Below are positions 35,782 to 44,619 of a stretch of 64,000 nucleotides of DNA, piece after piece. The notes beneath the pieces were generated by a model. It searched no databases, was not told where the DNA came from, and saw only the letters and a program-made list of their open reading frames with translations. The stretch's first letter is position 1. Every line of letters starts with the position of its first letter. Source of the stretch: Desertimonas flava (GTDB taxonomy: Bacteria; Actinomycetota; Acidimicrobiia; Acidimicrobiales; Ilumatobacteraceae); assembly GCF_003426815.1 (NCBI RefSeq), contig NZ_QKYK01000019.1, forward strand, positions 47,185 through 111,184, given 5' to 3'. The translations under genes and the position numbers were made by a program.

Positions 35782-36716
35782 GGCGACGATGAGCTCCTGC
35801 TGGTTCCGCGGGCGCGGGTGGGGGGACGGCGATGCGACGTCACGGCCAGGCGAGTGGCGGCGAGGCGGTCGGCCGTGGTGGTGAAGTCCTGCTGGGCGAC
35901 CAGGAGGTACAGGAGGTCCAGTACGAGGATCTGGGCGTAGCGAGCCGAGGGATCGTCGGGCTGGGCGGCATGGTGCGGCGAGGCGTTGATGATGCAGGCG
36001 TCGGCGACGCGGGCGATGGGCGAGTTGCGGTCGCGGGTGATGGCGACGGTGAAGGCGCCGTTCTCCTTGGCCACCTCGAGCATCTCGATCGTCTCTTTCG
36101 TCCGGCCGCTGTTGGAGATGCCGATGGCGATCGAGTCGCTGGTGAGGATGGCGGCGCTCGCCAGGCCCTTGTGGACCTCGTCCCACGCGTGGGCGTTGAC
36201 GCCGATGCGATAGAGGCGGCCCTGCAGGTCGGCGGCCATCGTGCCGCTGTTGGCGATGCCGTAGATGTCGAGATGACGGCACGCCCAGATCGCCTTGGCG
36301 ATGCGTGCCACCTCTTCGATGTCGACCAGGGCGGCCGTGGCCTCGAGGGCGCGGGCGTGGGCGCTGAGCAGCTTGCCGAGCACGTCGGCAGGGGCGTCGT
36401 CGGGGTCGTAGGACCGGCCGATGTCGGTGCGCCACGACTCGGAGGCGTCGTCGCGTCCGAGCTCGGTGGCGAGGCCGACGCGCAGCTGGACATAGCCGGA
36501 GTAGCCGACGAGGCGACAGAACCTCGTGACCGTGGCGGCGGAGGTGCCGGCCCGGCGGGCGAGCTCGGTGATCGACAGGTGGAGCGGCAGGGCCGGGTCG
36601 GCGAGGATCAGCTCGGCGATCTTCGTCATCGCCTCCGACATCTGCGGGAGGTTCGCGCGCATCCGGCTGATCGCCCGCGGCTGCTCTCTCCGCCGTCGCG
36701 CCCCCGCGCTCGTCAT
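35778..36716 (-). CDS. MurR/RpiR-family transcriptional regulator
   Basis: 312 residues. An N-terminal RpiR-type HTH (about 20-95) contains LSITELARRAGTSAATVTRFCRLVGYSGY. A C-terminal SIS effector domain (about 125-265) contains YGIANSGTMAADLQGRLYRIG and IGISNSGRTKETIEML. It should sense a phosphorylated amino sugar and control the transporter operon and the divergent kinase. The ATG at 36716 is the natural start. It lies 49 bases from the kinase start, so one operator could control both. Confidence 0.93.
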   Translation of the reverse strand: MTSAGARRRREQPRAISRMRANLPQMSEAMTKIAELILADPALPLHLSITELARRAGTSAATVTRFCRLVGYSGYVQLRVGLATELGRDDASESWRTDIGRSYDPDDAPADVLGKLLSAHARALEATAALVDIEEVARIAKAIWACRHLDIYGIANSGTMAADLQGRLYRIGVNAHAWDEVHKGLASAAILTSDSIAIGISNSGRTKETIEMLEVAKENGAFTVAITRDRNSPIARVADACIINASPHHAAQPDDPSARYAQILVLDLLYLLVAQQDFTTTADRLAATRLAVTSHRRPPTRARGTSRSSSSP

Positions 36717-36730
36717 GTGAAAATTTGTAC

Positions 36731-36751
36731 CACACGTTCGCGGTGCGTGTG
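36731..36751. promoter_or_regulatory. candidate operator between RpiR and kinase genes
   Basis: CACACG and CGTGTG face each other with 9 bases between in the 49-bp divergent gap. A further GACA...TGTC dyad lies at 36751-36764. The position and symmetry suit a dimeric repressor such as the adjacent RpiR protein. Confidence 0.4.
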
Positions 36752-36765
36752 ACAGGATCTTGTCA

Positions 36766-37752
36766 GTGAGGGTTCTGGGGGTCGATGTCGGCGGGACGTC
36801 GACGCGCGCCACTGTCGTGGCCGGCGACGGCCGGGCGCTCGGGTACGGCGTCGCCGGCAGCGGCAATCCCACGGCATCGGGCGTGGAGTCGGCTGCTGCG
36901 GCCATCGTCTCCGCGTCCCGGGCGGCGATGCAGCAGGCCGGCGTGGCGGTCGAGGACGTGGACGTGGGTGTGGCTGGGATCGCCGGTGCGGCCGGTGCCT
37001 TGGGCGCCCGGTTGCGGGCCGCCCTCGCCGACGCCGCCTTGACGACGTCGTTCTCCTTCGAGGGTGACCTGCTCGCCACGTACTGGTCGGGGACGCTCGA
37101 GCCGTGTGGCTATGTGCTGGTCTCGGGCACCGGCGCGGTCGCCGCTCGGGTCGTGGACGGCCGGCTGGCGGCGGTGCGTGACGGGCTTGGTTGGCTCCTC
37201 GGGGATCGGGGATCGGGGTTCTGGATCGGTCGGCGGGTGATCCGGGCGGTGCTGGCGATGCTCGATCATCGGCGGCCGCCCACCGTGCTCGCCGATCTCG
37301 TGCTGGCCGACTTGGGCGTCGACCCGTCGGAGGATCCGTGGGAGCACGGACGGACGCTCGTGCTCAGCGAGACGACCGATCGGCTCTATCAGTTGCGTCC
37401 CGCCGACCTCGCCCGGTTCGCCCCGATCGCCTTCGCCGCCGCCGACGCCGGCGACGACTACGCTCGGCAGATCGTCAGTGACGCCGTGCGGGAGCTGTCG
37501 GTGACGATCCTCGGCGTCGTTGAACCGGACGTCGTCGGCCCGTTCGTCTTCGGCGGGAGCGTGCTGGCGAACCGGCCGGCGATGGTTGCGGGCGTGGAAG
37601 ACGGTCTTTGCCGCGCCGGCCTCGACCCTGCGGTCACGACCGTCGACGACGGGCTCGTCGGCGCCGCAGTTCTCGCCCTACGGCGTGGCGGCGTCGACGT
37701 CGGTCGAGCCGTGCACGAGCGGATCCGCACGTCGCTCGCCCTGCTGCGCTGA
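36766..37752 (+). CDS. N-acetylglucosamine kinase-type BadF/BadG/BcrA ATPase
   Basis: About 328 residues with an ASKHA fold. Phosphate-1 is VLGVDVGGTSTRATVV, phosphate-2 is VLVSGTGAVAARVVDG, then LGWLLGDRGSGFWIGRRVIRA typical of GlcNAc kinases, and the adenosine-side GPFVFGGSVLANRP. It should phosphorylate an amino sugar imported by the adjacent transporter. I chose GTG 36766; a TTG at 36760 is also possible. It is divergent from the RpiR regulator and probably its target. Confidence 0.92.
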   Translation: MRVLGVDVGGTSTRATVVAGDGRALGYGVAGSGNPTASGVESAAAAIVSASRAAMQQAGVAVEDVDVGVAGIAGAAGALGARLRAALADAALTTSFSFEGDLLATYWSGTLEPCGYVLVSGTGAVAARVVDGRLAAVRDGLGWLLGDRGSGFWIGRRVIRAVLAMLDHRRPPTVLADLVLADLGVDPSEDPWEHGRTLVLSETTDRLYQLRPADLARFAPIAFAAADAGDDYARQIVSDAVRELSVTILGVVEPDVVGPFVFGGSVLANRPAMVAGVEDGLCRAGLDPAVTTVDDGLVGAAVLALRRGGVDVGRAVHERIRTSLALLR

Positions 37753-37867
37753 CGGAGCAGCGATCGAGCGCGTGCCGCTCGACACGGCCGGGGATCGTTG
37801 ACAGCGGTCGTGGCCAGGCGGATGATCGAGGTAGGCAACGAAGTGGTTGATCACCGTGGAGGTGTCA

Positions 37868-38011
37868 ATGACCCAGCTCACCGTTCACCAGTGCCCGTAC
37901 TGCGAGCTCCGGTTCGGCTACGCCAACGATCTCAAGGATCACGTGGTCACCGATCATCCCGACCACGCGGCCGAGTTGGTCGCCGTCGAGTTCCACGAGA
38001 TCCCTCGCTGA
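37868..38011 (+). CDS. 47-residue C2H2-type micro zinc finger protein
   Basis: A very short gene with a good ribosome binding site (GGAGGT 6 bases upstream of ATG). The product starts MTQLTVHQCPYCELRFGY. It has Cys9-x2-Cys12-x12-His25-x4-His30, which is a C2H2 zinc-finger spacing, and ends in an acidic, hydrophobic tail. Single-finger proteins like this occur in actinobacteria, but I know of no assigned role. DNA, RNA or protein binding are all open. It is transcribed after the kinase gene with its own ribosome binding site, and a strong hairpin follows. Confidence 0.8.
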   Translation: MTQLTVHQCPYCELRFGYANDLKDHVVTDHPDHAAELVAVEFHEIPR

Positions 38012-38022
38012 GGCTTTTTCTT

Positions 38023-38054
38023 GGTCACCCCTGGCGGCCGTGCCGGGGGTGACC
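38023..38054 (+). terminator. hairpin after the micro zinc finger gene
   Basis: GGTCACCCC pairs with GGGGTGACC, with a possible inner GGC/GCC pairing, starting 12 bases after the stop. A T-run (CTTTTTCTT) lies just before, not after, the stem. Confidence 0.6.
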
Positions 38055-38124
38055 GATCGCCGCGGCCGTGGCCTTGCTGCGGTCTCGGGGCTCATGCCAG
38101 ATCGGTGTTGCCAACACGATCGGA

Positions 38125-38551
38125 CGGGTGCAGGCGCGCCGTCGGTTGCGGTGTCTTGCCTTGATGGGTGGGGTAGTGGGTCGATGCCGCGGCCGGGTGT
38201 GGGCCCGGGGACGGGGTCACGCTGTGTCGGTGCTGCCGACACGTTCTGATGGGTGTGGCCGGGCTCTGGGTTCGGTGGTCTGCCTTGATGGCGGGGTATG
38301 GCGCTGGGCTGTTCTGGTCGGCTGGCCGTTGCGGCGGGTACCGCTGAGTCGGTGGTGTTTGCGCCGTCCAACGGGTGCAGGCGCGCCGTCGGTTGCGGTG
38401 TTTTGCCTTGATGGGCGGGGTACTGGGTTGATGCCGCGGTCGGGCGTGGGCCCGGGGGCGGCGTCACGCTGCGTTGGTGCTGCCGACACGTTCTGACGGG
38501 TTTGGCCGGGCTCTGGGTCCGGGTGGTTTGCCTTGATGGCGGGGTACGGCG
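38125..38551. repeat. degenerate long direct repeats, period 247 bp
   Basis: Two copies of about 180 bp (38125-38303 and 38372-38551) match at most positions, each starting CGGGTGCAGGCGCGCCGTC. Each holds two TGCCTTGATGGNNGGGGTA-like sub-repeats. I see no gene here: open frames on the minus strand are Pro/Thr-rich and follow the repeat. Confidence 0.85.
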
Positions 38552-38609
38552 GCATCTCGTACTGGCCGGTGACGGTTGTCGCGGCTGACGCCAGGTCGGT
38601 GATGGGGGC

Positions 38610-38696
38610 ACGCTTCGACGCCGTCACGCTTCGACGCCGTCACGCTTCGACGCCGTCACGCCGTCACGCCGTCACGCCGTCACGCCGTCACGCCGG
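38610..38696. repeat. short tandem repeat array (16 bp then 9 bp units)
   Basis: Three units of ACGCTTCGACGCCGTC are followed by about five units of ACGCCGTC, ending just past the downstream end of the HNH gene. Slippage-prone array; no coding role. Confidence 0.9.
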
Positions 38697-38742
38697 TGAT
38701 CGGTCGACGGGTGCGGTCGCGTCGGGTTCGGTTCGGCGGGGT

Positions 38743-40173
38743 TCAGGCGGTGTGGGGGAGGGGGCCGGGATCGGCGGTGGTTCGTCGTCGCCGGTCGAGG
38801 TGGGGATGGTGTTCTTGGTGGCCGTTGGGGTGGGTGACGGTGAGGGTGCGGGTCGTCGCGTCGAGGGTGAGGTGGAGGTGGTGGTCGTGGATGAGGTGGT
38901 GGTGGCGTTGGCAGGCGGGAATGAGTTTGTCGATGTCGGTGGTGCCGTTGTGGGGAGGTCCGAAGGGGGTGGTGTGGTGGATTTCGCAGCGGTCGAACGT
39001 GACGTTGCAGTCGTTGAATGCGCAGGTGGGGTACATGATGCGGAGTTGTCGGCGTTGATCGGCGTTGGCGAGTCGGTGGGCTCGTCCCAGGTCGACGACG
39101 ACGCCGTTGCCGTTGAGGACGGCGGGGATGATGTCGGCGTTGCAGGCGAGGTGGCGGACGGTTTCGACGGGGAGGCGGGTGCCGTCGGACGTTTCGCAGC
39201 AGCGACCGGGCCGTGACCACGAACCAGCAGCTGTCGCGGCGAGTTCGTCGGTCGGCGGGTCGGCTGGGGTGCCCGCCGACGTGTCCGTGTCGGTCTCGGT
39301 GCTGATGTCCGTGTTGCCGCGGGCTGCCGTGCCGGTGTCGGCTGCGGTGGCGGTGTCGTGGAGGAGTGTTTGCAGGTCGATGAGGACGACGAGTTCGGTG
39401 CGGGATCGGCCGTTGCTGCGGACGCCGAGGATGAGGTTGGCGATGGCGTCGGCGACGAGTTGTTGGTGGGTCCGCTGGTCGTCGGGGTCGTCGCGTGCGG
39501 TGCGGTGGAGTCGGTCGATCTCTTCGTCGATGGCTTTGCGGACGCGGGCGCCGGTTTCGGGGTCGAATTGGGCGAACAGTTTGGTCATGCCGGTGGCGTG
39601 GTCGGTCCACAGGTTGGCGGTGCGGTCGGCTCGTTGTTGGTGGAAGCGTTCGAGCTCGCGGGCGCGGTCGTAGTCGTCGACGAGGCCGCGGACGTGGACG
39701 CGGTATTCGTGGAGGCCCATCGTGAGCGCGGCGGCCGACAGGCCCTGCCGGTGGCGGTCGAGGAAGGCGGCCCGTTCGTCGTTGGACAGCCGGGCGGTTG
39801 CTTGGTTGACGGCGTCGGCGTAGCCGCCGGAGAGGTCCCCGCGCCGGGTTGCGTCGCCGAGTGAGGGCAAGGAGTCGAAGAGTTCGGAGCGACGAGAATC
39901 TTGCTCGGTGGCCTTGTTCGACCGCTGCCCATGGGGATCGAGCGTGCGGCCCGAGGTGACCGCGGCGGGAGCGCCGGCCGGCTGGAGATCGCGCGCCTTG
40001 CGGGCGAGGTCGGCGCGGACCCCGTCGATCATGTTGGCGGCGCGTGTCGCCTGGATACTGGCCTGGCGCAGAGAGTCGGCCGTGAACGTCTCGATCGCGA
40101 GGTCGCCGAACGCCGCCCCGAGCGCGTCGACGGCGGCGATGAGCCGGTCGATGTCGGGACGGGTGGTTGCCAT
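38743..40173 (-). CDS. DUF222 / HNH endonuclease-domain protein (13E12 type)
   Basis: A 476-residue protein with an N-terminal DUF222 region (about 1-290, for example RRGDLSGGYADAVNQATARL). A Thr/Asp-rich linker follows (about 295-335, TDISTETDTDTSAG). The C-terminal HNH nuclease runs about 385-445 with CAFNDCNVTFDRCEIHH and LIPACQRHHHLIH. These genes are multicopy in actinobacteria and related to the mycobacterial 13E12 repeats. Their biological role is unknown; they behave like selfish or mobile DNA. The repeat block lies directly past the 3' end. Codon use is not visibly different from the neighbours. Confidence 0.94.
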   Translation of the reverse strand: MATTRPDIDRLIAAVDALGAAFGDLAIETFTADSLRQASIQATRAANMIDGVRADLARKARDLQPAGAPAAVTSGRTLDPHGQRSNKATEQDSRRSELFDSLPSLGDATRRGDLSGGYADAVNQATARLSNDERAAFLDRHRQGLSAAALTMGLHEYRVHVRGLVDDYDRARELERFHQQRADRTANLWTDHATGMTKLFAQFDPETGARVRKAIDEEIDRLHRTARDDPDDQRTHQQLVADAIANLILGVRSNGRSRTELVVLIDLQTLLHDTATAADTGTAARGNTDISTETDTDTSAGTPADPPTDELAATAAGSWSRPGRCCETSDGTRLPVETVRHLACNADIIPAVLNGNGVVVDLGRAHRLANADQRRQLRIMYPTCAFNDCNVTFDRCEIHHTTPFGPPHNGTTDIDKLIPACQRHHHLIHDHHLHLTLDATTRTLTVTHPNGHQEHHPHLDRRRRTTADPGPLPHTA

Positions 40174-40302
40174 GTCGAAACGCTAGCCGAGAGCGCGGCG
40201 GTGGCGCAACAGTTGTTCGTATATTTCGGAGAAAGATCTGACTGTCCGCGTAGATCGGCACGATCGCTGCGATCAGCGCGGACAACCCGGTACGTGGGTT
40301 GC

Positions 40303-42555
40303 TCAGTCGGCACGAACGGCGGTCGCGGCCGAGCCGGCGCCGTCGACGACCGTCCCCTCGGCGAGCGTGATCGTGACCGCGTCGAAGTCGCCGCGGTAAC
40401 GGGCGGGCGGCGCGTACGCCGACGACACGGGCGACAGTCGGTTCTCGCCGACCTCGATCCCGTTGCCTCCCGAGTAGAACGGGACGACTCGCCGGATCGG
40501 TGTCGACGCCACCCGGTTCTCGTCGATCACGAGATGGACGACCGGGCCGTCCGTCGTCGTTTCACGATCGAAGCCGACGACACGCGCGTCGGGCCCGCAG
40601 GGGAGCGGTGTGGACACCACGTCGACCTCGCCGAAGCCGTTGTGCTCGTATCGGAGCTCGCCGTCGGCGACGTACAGCACGTAGCCCGCGAAGCGCCCGC
40701 CGAACGACACCAGCACGCCGTCGTCGTCGGCACGCCGCCCGTTCAGCGTGACCCGTACCGAATGGTCCGACCCGGTGAGGGGGATCATCGCCGCCTCGCT
40801 GATGCGATCGGTGCCGCGCCACAGCACGACCTCCCGGACATGCTCGTTGGGCTGGCCGTCGCGACTGAGCGCCCGGTCGAGGAAGCGATCGTCGAGTGGC
40901 GTCACGCCGTAGCGACCCGCTTCGTGCCACCACAGGTCGACGAGCTGACGGAGCCGGGCCGGCTCCTCGACGGCCAGGTTGCGGTGCTCGGAGAAGTCCT
41001 CGGCGAGGTGATACAGCTCCCACTCCTCGTCCTCGAACGCGGCGCCGGGCAGGTGCATCGTCGTCGCCTTCCATCCGTCGTGATAGATGCCGCGGTGTCC
41101 GCCCATCTCGAAGTACTGCGTGCGCCGTCGGCCGCCGGTATCGCAGCCAATCAGGGCGGGCACCATCGACACTCCGTGCATCGGGATCTGATCGATGCCG
41201 TCGACCGCGCGGGTGGGCTCGACGTCGCACAGCTCGAGCAGCGTGGGGACGAGATCGATGGCGTGGCAGAACGAGCCGTCGACCCGGCCCGGCGTGGCGA
41301 CCCGCCCCGGCCAGCGGACGATGAGCGGCGCCCGCACCCCTCCGCCGAACGTGTGGTGCTTGTACCACTTGCCCGGCGTGTTGCCGGCCTGCGCCCAGGC
41401 CGTCGGGTAGATCGGGTACGAGGCCGGGCCACCCAACGCGTCGAGCCGGGCGAACGACTCGTCCGGCGTGGCCGCCATGCCGTTGAGGGGGATGAGTTCG
41501 TTCCACGAGCCGGCCAGCCCACCTTCGCCGGCCGCGCCGTTGTCCGACACGACGACGACCACCGTGTCGTCGAGGCAGTTCGTCCGGCGCAGGGCGTCGA
41601 TCAGCCGGCCGATCTGGGCGTCGGTGTGCTGGAGGAATCCGGCGAACAGCTCCTGGTAGCGCGCGAACAGCGGGCGGTGCTCGGCCGGCACGTCGTCCCA
41701 CGACGGCAGGCCGGGATTCGCCGGCGGCAGCTGCGTGCCGGCGGGGATGATGCCGTCGGCGAGTTGCCGCCGGTACCAGCGCAGCCGCGTCTCGTCCCAC
41801 CCATCGTCGAAGCGGCCGGCGTGCGTGTCCCGGTACGGCGGAGGAACTTGATGCGGACCGTGGCACGCGCCGTACGCGAGGTAGAGGAAGAACGGACGGT
41901 GCGGGCTCGCCGAGCGATGGGTGGTGATCATCGTGATCGCCTCGTCCGTGAGTTCCTCGCTGAGGTGGTAGTCCTCGTCGTCGGACGGGTGCACGACGTG
42001 GTTGTCGCGCACCAGGTTGGGTCGGTACTGGTCGGTCTCCCCGGCGAGAAACCCGTAGAAGCGGTCGAACCCATGGGCGAGAGGCCAATGGTCGAACGGC
42101 CCGGCCGGATTGATCTCGTGCATGGGTCCGAGGTGCCACTTGCCGACCGCGTAGCAGCCGTAATCGGCGCGGCGCAGGTGCGCGGGGAGCATCGCGGCGC
42201 GCTTCGTCACCTGCTCGCGCCCGTTCGGGAATCCGGAGGGGAAGCCGGTGATCATGCTCATCCCCGCCGTGTGGTGGTTGCGGCCGGTGAGCAGACAGGC
42301 CCGCGTCGGCGAGCACAGCGGCGTCACGTGGAAGTTGTTGAGCCGCACGCCGTCTGCGGCGAGGCCGTTGATCACCGGGGTCTCGATGTCGGAGCCGTAA
42401 CAGCCGAGCTGGGCGAACCCGACGTCGTCGAGGACCACCACGATGACGTTGGGCCGGCCGGCTCCCGTCGTCGGCAGAGGCCACCACGGCGTCGACTCCG
42501 AGAGGGTGCGGCCAACCGTTCCGGCGAAGTCAGGTTCGAGAAGATGTTCGATCAC
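40303..42555 (-). CDS. sulfatase (arylsulfatase type)
   Basis: About 750 residues. The formylglycine motif is CSPTRACLLTGR with Cys81 as the modified residue. The metal-binding Asp pair is at 43-44 (VLDDVG). GKWHLG and the His/Asp-rich middle of the S1 sulfatase family follow (YLAYGACHGPHQVPPPYRD, VVVVVSDNGAAGEGG). A C-terminal beta domain runs from about 590. There is no signal peptide, so it may be cytoplasmic. It needs an FGly-generating enzyme encoded elsewhere. It starts at GTG 42555, with an upstream LysR gene divergent at 42661. Confidence 0.94.
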   Translation of the reverse strand: MIEHLLEPDFAGTVGRTLSESTPWWPLPTTGAGRPNVIVVVLDDVGFAQLGCYGSDIETPVINGLAADGVRLNNFHVTPLCSPTRACLLTGRNHHTAGMSMITGFPSGFPNGREQVTKRAAMLPAHLRRADYGCYAVGKWHLGPMHEINPAGPFDHWPLAHGFDRFYGFLAGETDQYRPNLVRDNHVVHPSDDEDYHLSEELTDEAITMITTHRSASPHRPFFLYLAYGACHGPHQVPPPYRDTHAGRFDDGWDETRLRWYRRQLADGIIPAGTQLPPANPGLPSWDDVPAEHRPLFARYQELFAGFLQHTDAQIGRLIDALRRTNCLDDTVVVVVSDNGAAGEGGLAGSWNELIPLNGMAATPDESFARLDALGGPASYPIYPTAWAQAGNTPGKWYKHHTFGGGVRAPLIVRWPGRVATPGRVDGSFCHAIDLVPTLLELCDVEPTRAVDGIDQIPMHGVSMVPALIGCDTGGRRRTQYFEMGGHRGIYHDGWKATTMHLPGAAFEDEEWELYHLAEDFSEHRNLAVEEPARLRQLVDLWWHEAGRYGVTPLDDRFLDRALSRDGQPNEHVREVVLWRGTDRISEAAMIPLTGSDHSVRVTLNGRRADDDGVLVSFGGRFAGYVLYVADGELRYEHNGFGEVDVVSTPLPCGPDARVVGFDRETTTDGPVVHLVIDENRVASTPIRRVVPFYSGGNGIEVGENRLSPVSSAYAPPARYRGDFDAVTITLAEGTVVDGAGSAATAVRAD

Positions 42556-42660
42556 GACCGGATTGTCCCCGTCCCCGGGCGAGCGGGGAAGTGAAGAGTC
42601 GTCCGGTCGGTGATGGCCGTGATTCATGACCTGAGGAGAGCGGCGGCGTACCCTGCGCGG

Positions 42661-43548
42661 GTGGACGCCTCGTTCGATCTCAACCTGCTGCGGGTCTTCG
42701 ACGCCGTGATGCGCGAGGGCAGCGTCACGCGGGCCGCCCGGTCGCTCCACGTCACGCAGTCGACGGTGAGCCACGCCCTCGCCCGACTGCGCGTCGCCGT
42801 CGGCGACCCGCTCGTCGTTCGCCGCGGGAACGCGATGCACCCCACGTCGACCGGGCGGCGCCTGGCCGTCGAGGTGCACGACATCATGGGCCGGATCCGC
42901 GCCAACTTCGCGCCGGCCGAGTTCGAGGCGGCCAGTTCACGCCGGCGCTTCGTGTTCGCCCTGCCCGACACGCTCGTCGGGCCGTTCGGCATCGCGCTGC
43001 TCGGTCAGGTCGCCGTCCACGCGCCCCACGCCGGGCTCGAGCTGCGACGCCTCACCGACACCACCGCCGACGAGCTGGCCGCCGGTTCGGTCGACGCTGC
43101 GCTGAGCGTCCCCGGGCGCCTCGTCGGGGCGCTGCGCTCGGCGCCGCTCCTCGACGTGACGTGGCAGGCGGTCGTCAACAGCACTCACCCGTTGGCCGGC
43201 GCCACGCCGGACCTCGCCGAGCTCGCCCGCTGGCCACACGCCGTCGTCGCCGACGCTCCGGTCACCGAGCTCGTCGGCTCGCTCCTCGCCGCCCGCGGTC
43301 TCGAACGGCGGATCGGGGTCGTGCTGACGACGTCCGCACTCGTCACCCGTGTCGTGGCAGCGACGGAGTTGATCGGGTTCGTCCCCTCCACCGAGCACCT
43401 CGAGCAGTCGGTGCGGTCCGTCGCCCTTCCACCCGAGGTCCACGGTCAACCCCACCACCTGTTCTGGGGCGCCGCCGAGGCCGATCCCGCCTGCGCGTGG
43501 TTCGTGGCGACGCTGCTCGCGACAGCGGCCGCCATCACCGACGGCTGA
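42661..43548 (+). CDS. LysR-family transcriptional regulator (NodD-like)
   Basis: About 295 residues. The N-terminal winged HTH reads LNLLRVFDAVMREGSVTRAARSLHVTQSTVSHALARLR (key parts SVTRAARSLHVTQSTVSH). The effector domain starts near residue 95 (RRFVFALPDTLVGPFG). GTG 42661 puts the HTH at the right distance; an earlier GTG at 42610 also exists. It is divergent from the sulfatase gene at 42555, the likely target. The co-inducer is unknown. Confidence 0.92.
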   Translation: MDASFDLNLLRVFDAVMREGSVTRAARSLHVTQSTVSHALARLRVAVGDPLVVRRGNAMHPTSTGRRLAVEVHDIMGRIRANFAPAEFEAASSRRRFVFALPDTLVGPFGIALLGQVAVHAPHAGLELRRLTDTTADELAAGSVDAALSVPGRLVGALRSAPLLDVTWQAVVNSTHPLAGATPDLAELARWPHAVVADAPVTELVGSLLAARGLERRIGVVLTTSALVTRVVAATELIGFVPSTEHLEQSVRSVALPPEVHGQPHHLFWGAAEADPACAWFVATLLATAAAITDG

Positions 43549-43662
43549 CGCGGTCGACCACCGCCCCACCCGGGAGCGCGTGAATCAGCGGCGGCCAATC
43601 GGGGTAGCTGAACGCATCGCGCGCGACCGCGCCGGTGCCACCGGCCGACGATGGGAGTTCAC

Positions 43663-44619
43663 GTGACCGACAGCTCGACGACACCGGATGTCATCGAGCG
43701 CGCTCGAGCCGTCATCGCCGACCTCGGAGAGCTCCCGTTACCCGGCCGCGGGGCGACGTTCGAGCGGTGGCAGCGGCTGGCCGGCGTCGGGGTCGAGGAC
43801 GTCTCGGTCGTGCGGATCGTCGAGGGCCACTACGACGCTGTGGCGATCCTCGCCGAGCTCGGCGCCGATCCGCTCGACGGCGGCCTGGCCGGAGTCTGGG
43901 CCGCCCGACCCGGCGAACTCGTCGCCGAGCGAACCCGTCGTGGCTGGACGCTGTCGGGAGAGAAGCCGTTCTGTTCCGGCTCGGTGCTGCTCGACACGGC
44001 CCTCGTCACGGCGGTGTCGGAGGACGGGCCCCGCTTGTTCCGCATCGACGCGCACGCACCCCGGGTGGTCGCCCGTTCATGGACGCCCCTCGGGATGGCC
44101 GCCACGCGGAGCGAGACGCTGTGCTTCGACGAGATGGGCGTGCCTGACCACGACGAGGTGGGCAAGCCCGGTGACTACGTCGACCGACCTGGGTTCGGTC
44201 ATGGCGGCAGCGGTGTCGCCGCCTGCTGGTGGGGCGGCGTCGCCGGGCTCGTTCCGGCGCTGGCCGCGGCAGCCACCGACGGCTCCGACGATCGCGTCCG
44301 CATCCTCGGCTCGATCGTCCTGGCGCTGGAACAGAGCGCAGCGTTGCTGCACACCACCGCGGATCGCATCGACCGCTCGCCCGCCGATCGCGACGGCGCC
44401 GTCTCGTGGGCCGCGACGGCGCGGTCGTCGGTCGCCGCAACCGCTCGCCTCGTCTTGGCTTCCGCTGCCGCTGTGCTGGGGACGAGCGCGCTCGCCGGCG
44501 ACGCCGCGGTCGGGCAGCGCATGGCAGACCTGACCATGTACCTCACGCAGTACCGCGACGACGAGCTGATCGACGGCGGTCGGCGCGTGATCGAGTCGGG
44601 AGAGCTCCGCCTGTGTTGA
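43663..44619 (+). CDS. acyl-CoA dehydrogenase-like protein
   Basis: About 318 residues, shorter than the usual 380. The middle-domain segment SGEKPFCSGSVLLDTALVTA matches the acyl-CoA dehydrogenase flavin-contact region. The C-terminal helical bundle has SIVLALEQSAALLHTTADRIDR. The catalytic base is not identifiable. GGGAG 5 bases upstream favours GTG 43663 over ATG 43651. It is the first gene of an operon with PIG-L deacetylase and methyltransferase genes, a neighbourhood seen elsewhere with small polar-metabolite or sugar-modifying enzymes. The real substrate is unknown. Confidence 0.82.
   Translation: MTDSSTTPDVIERARAVIADLGELPLPGRGATFERWQRLAGVGVEDVSVVRIVEGHYDAVAILAELGADPLDGGLAGVWAARPGELVAERTRRGWTLSGEKPFCSGSVLLDTALVTAVSEDGPRLFRIDAHAPRVVARSWTPLGMAATRSETLCFDEMGVPDHDEVGKPGDYVDRPGFGHGGSGVAACWWGGVAGLVPALAAAATDGSDDRVRILGSIVLALEQSAALLHTTADRIDRSPADRDGAVSWAATARSSVAATARLVLASAAAVLGTSALAGDAAVGQRMADLTMYLTQYRDDELIDGGRRVIESGELRLC

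Noticed and set aside
37865..38627. Pro/Thr/Gln-rich minus-strand reading frames over the repeat block
   Set aside because: They follow the 247-bp repeats and GC bias in several frames, and no start or ribosome binding site is convincing.
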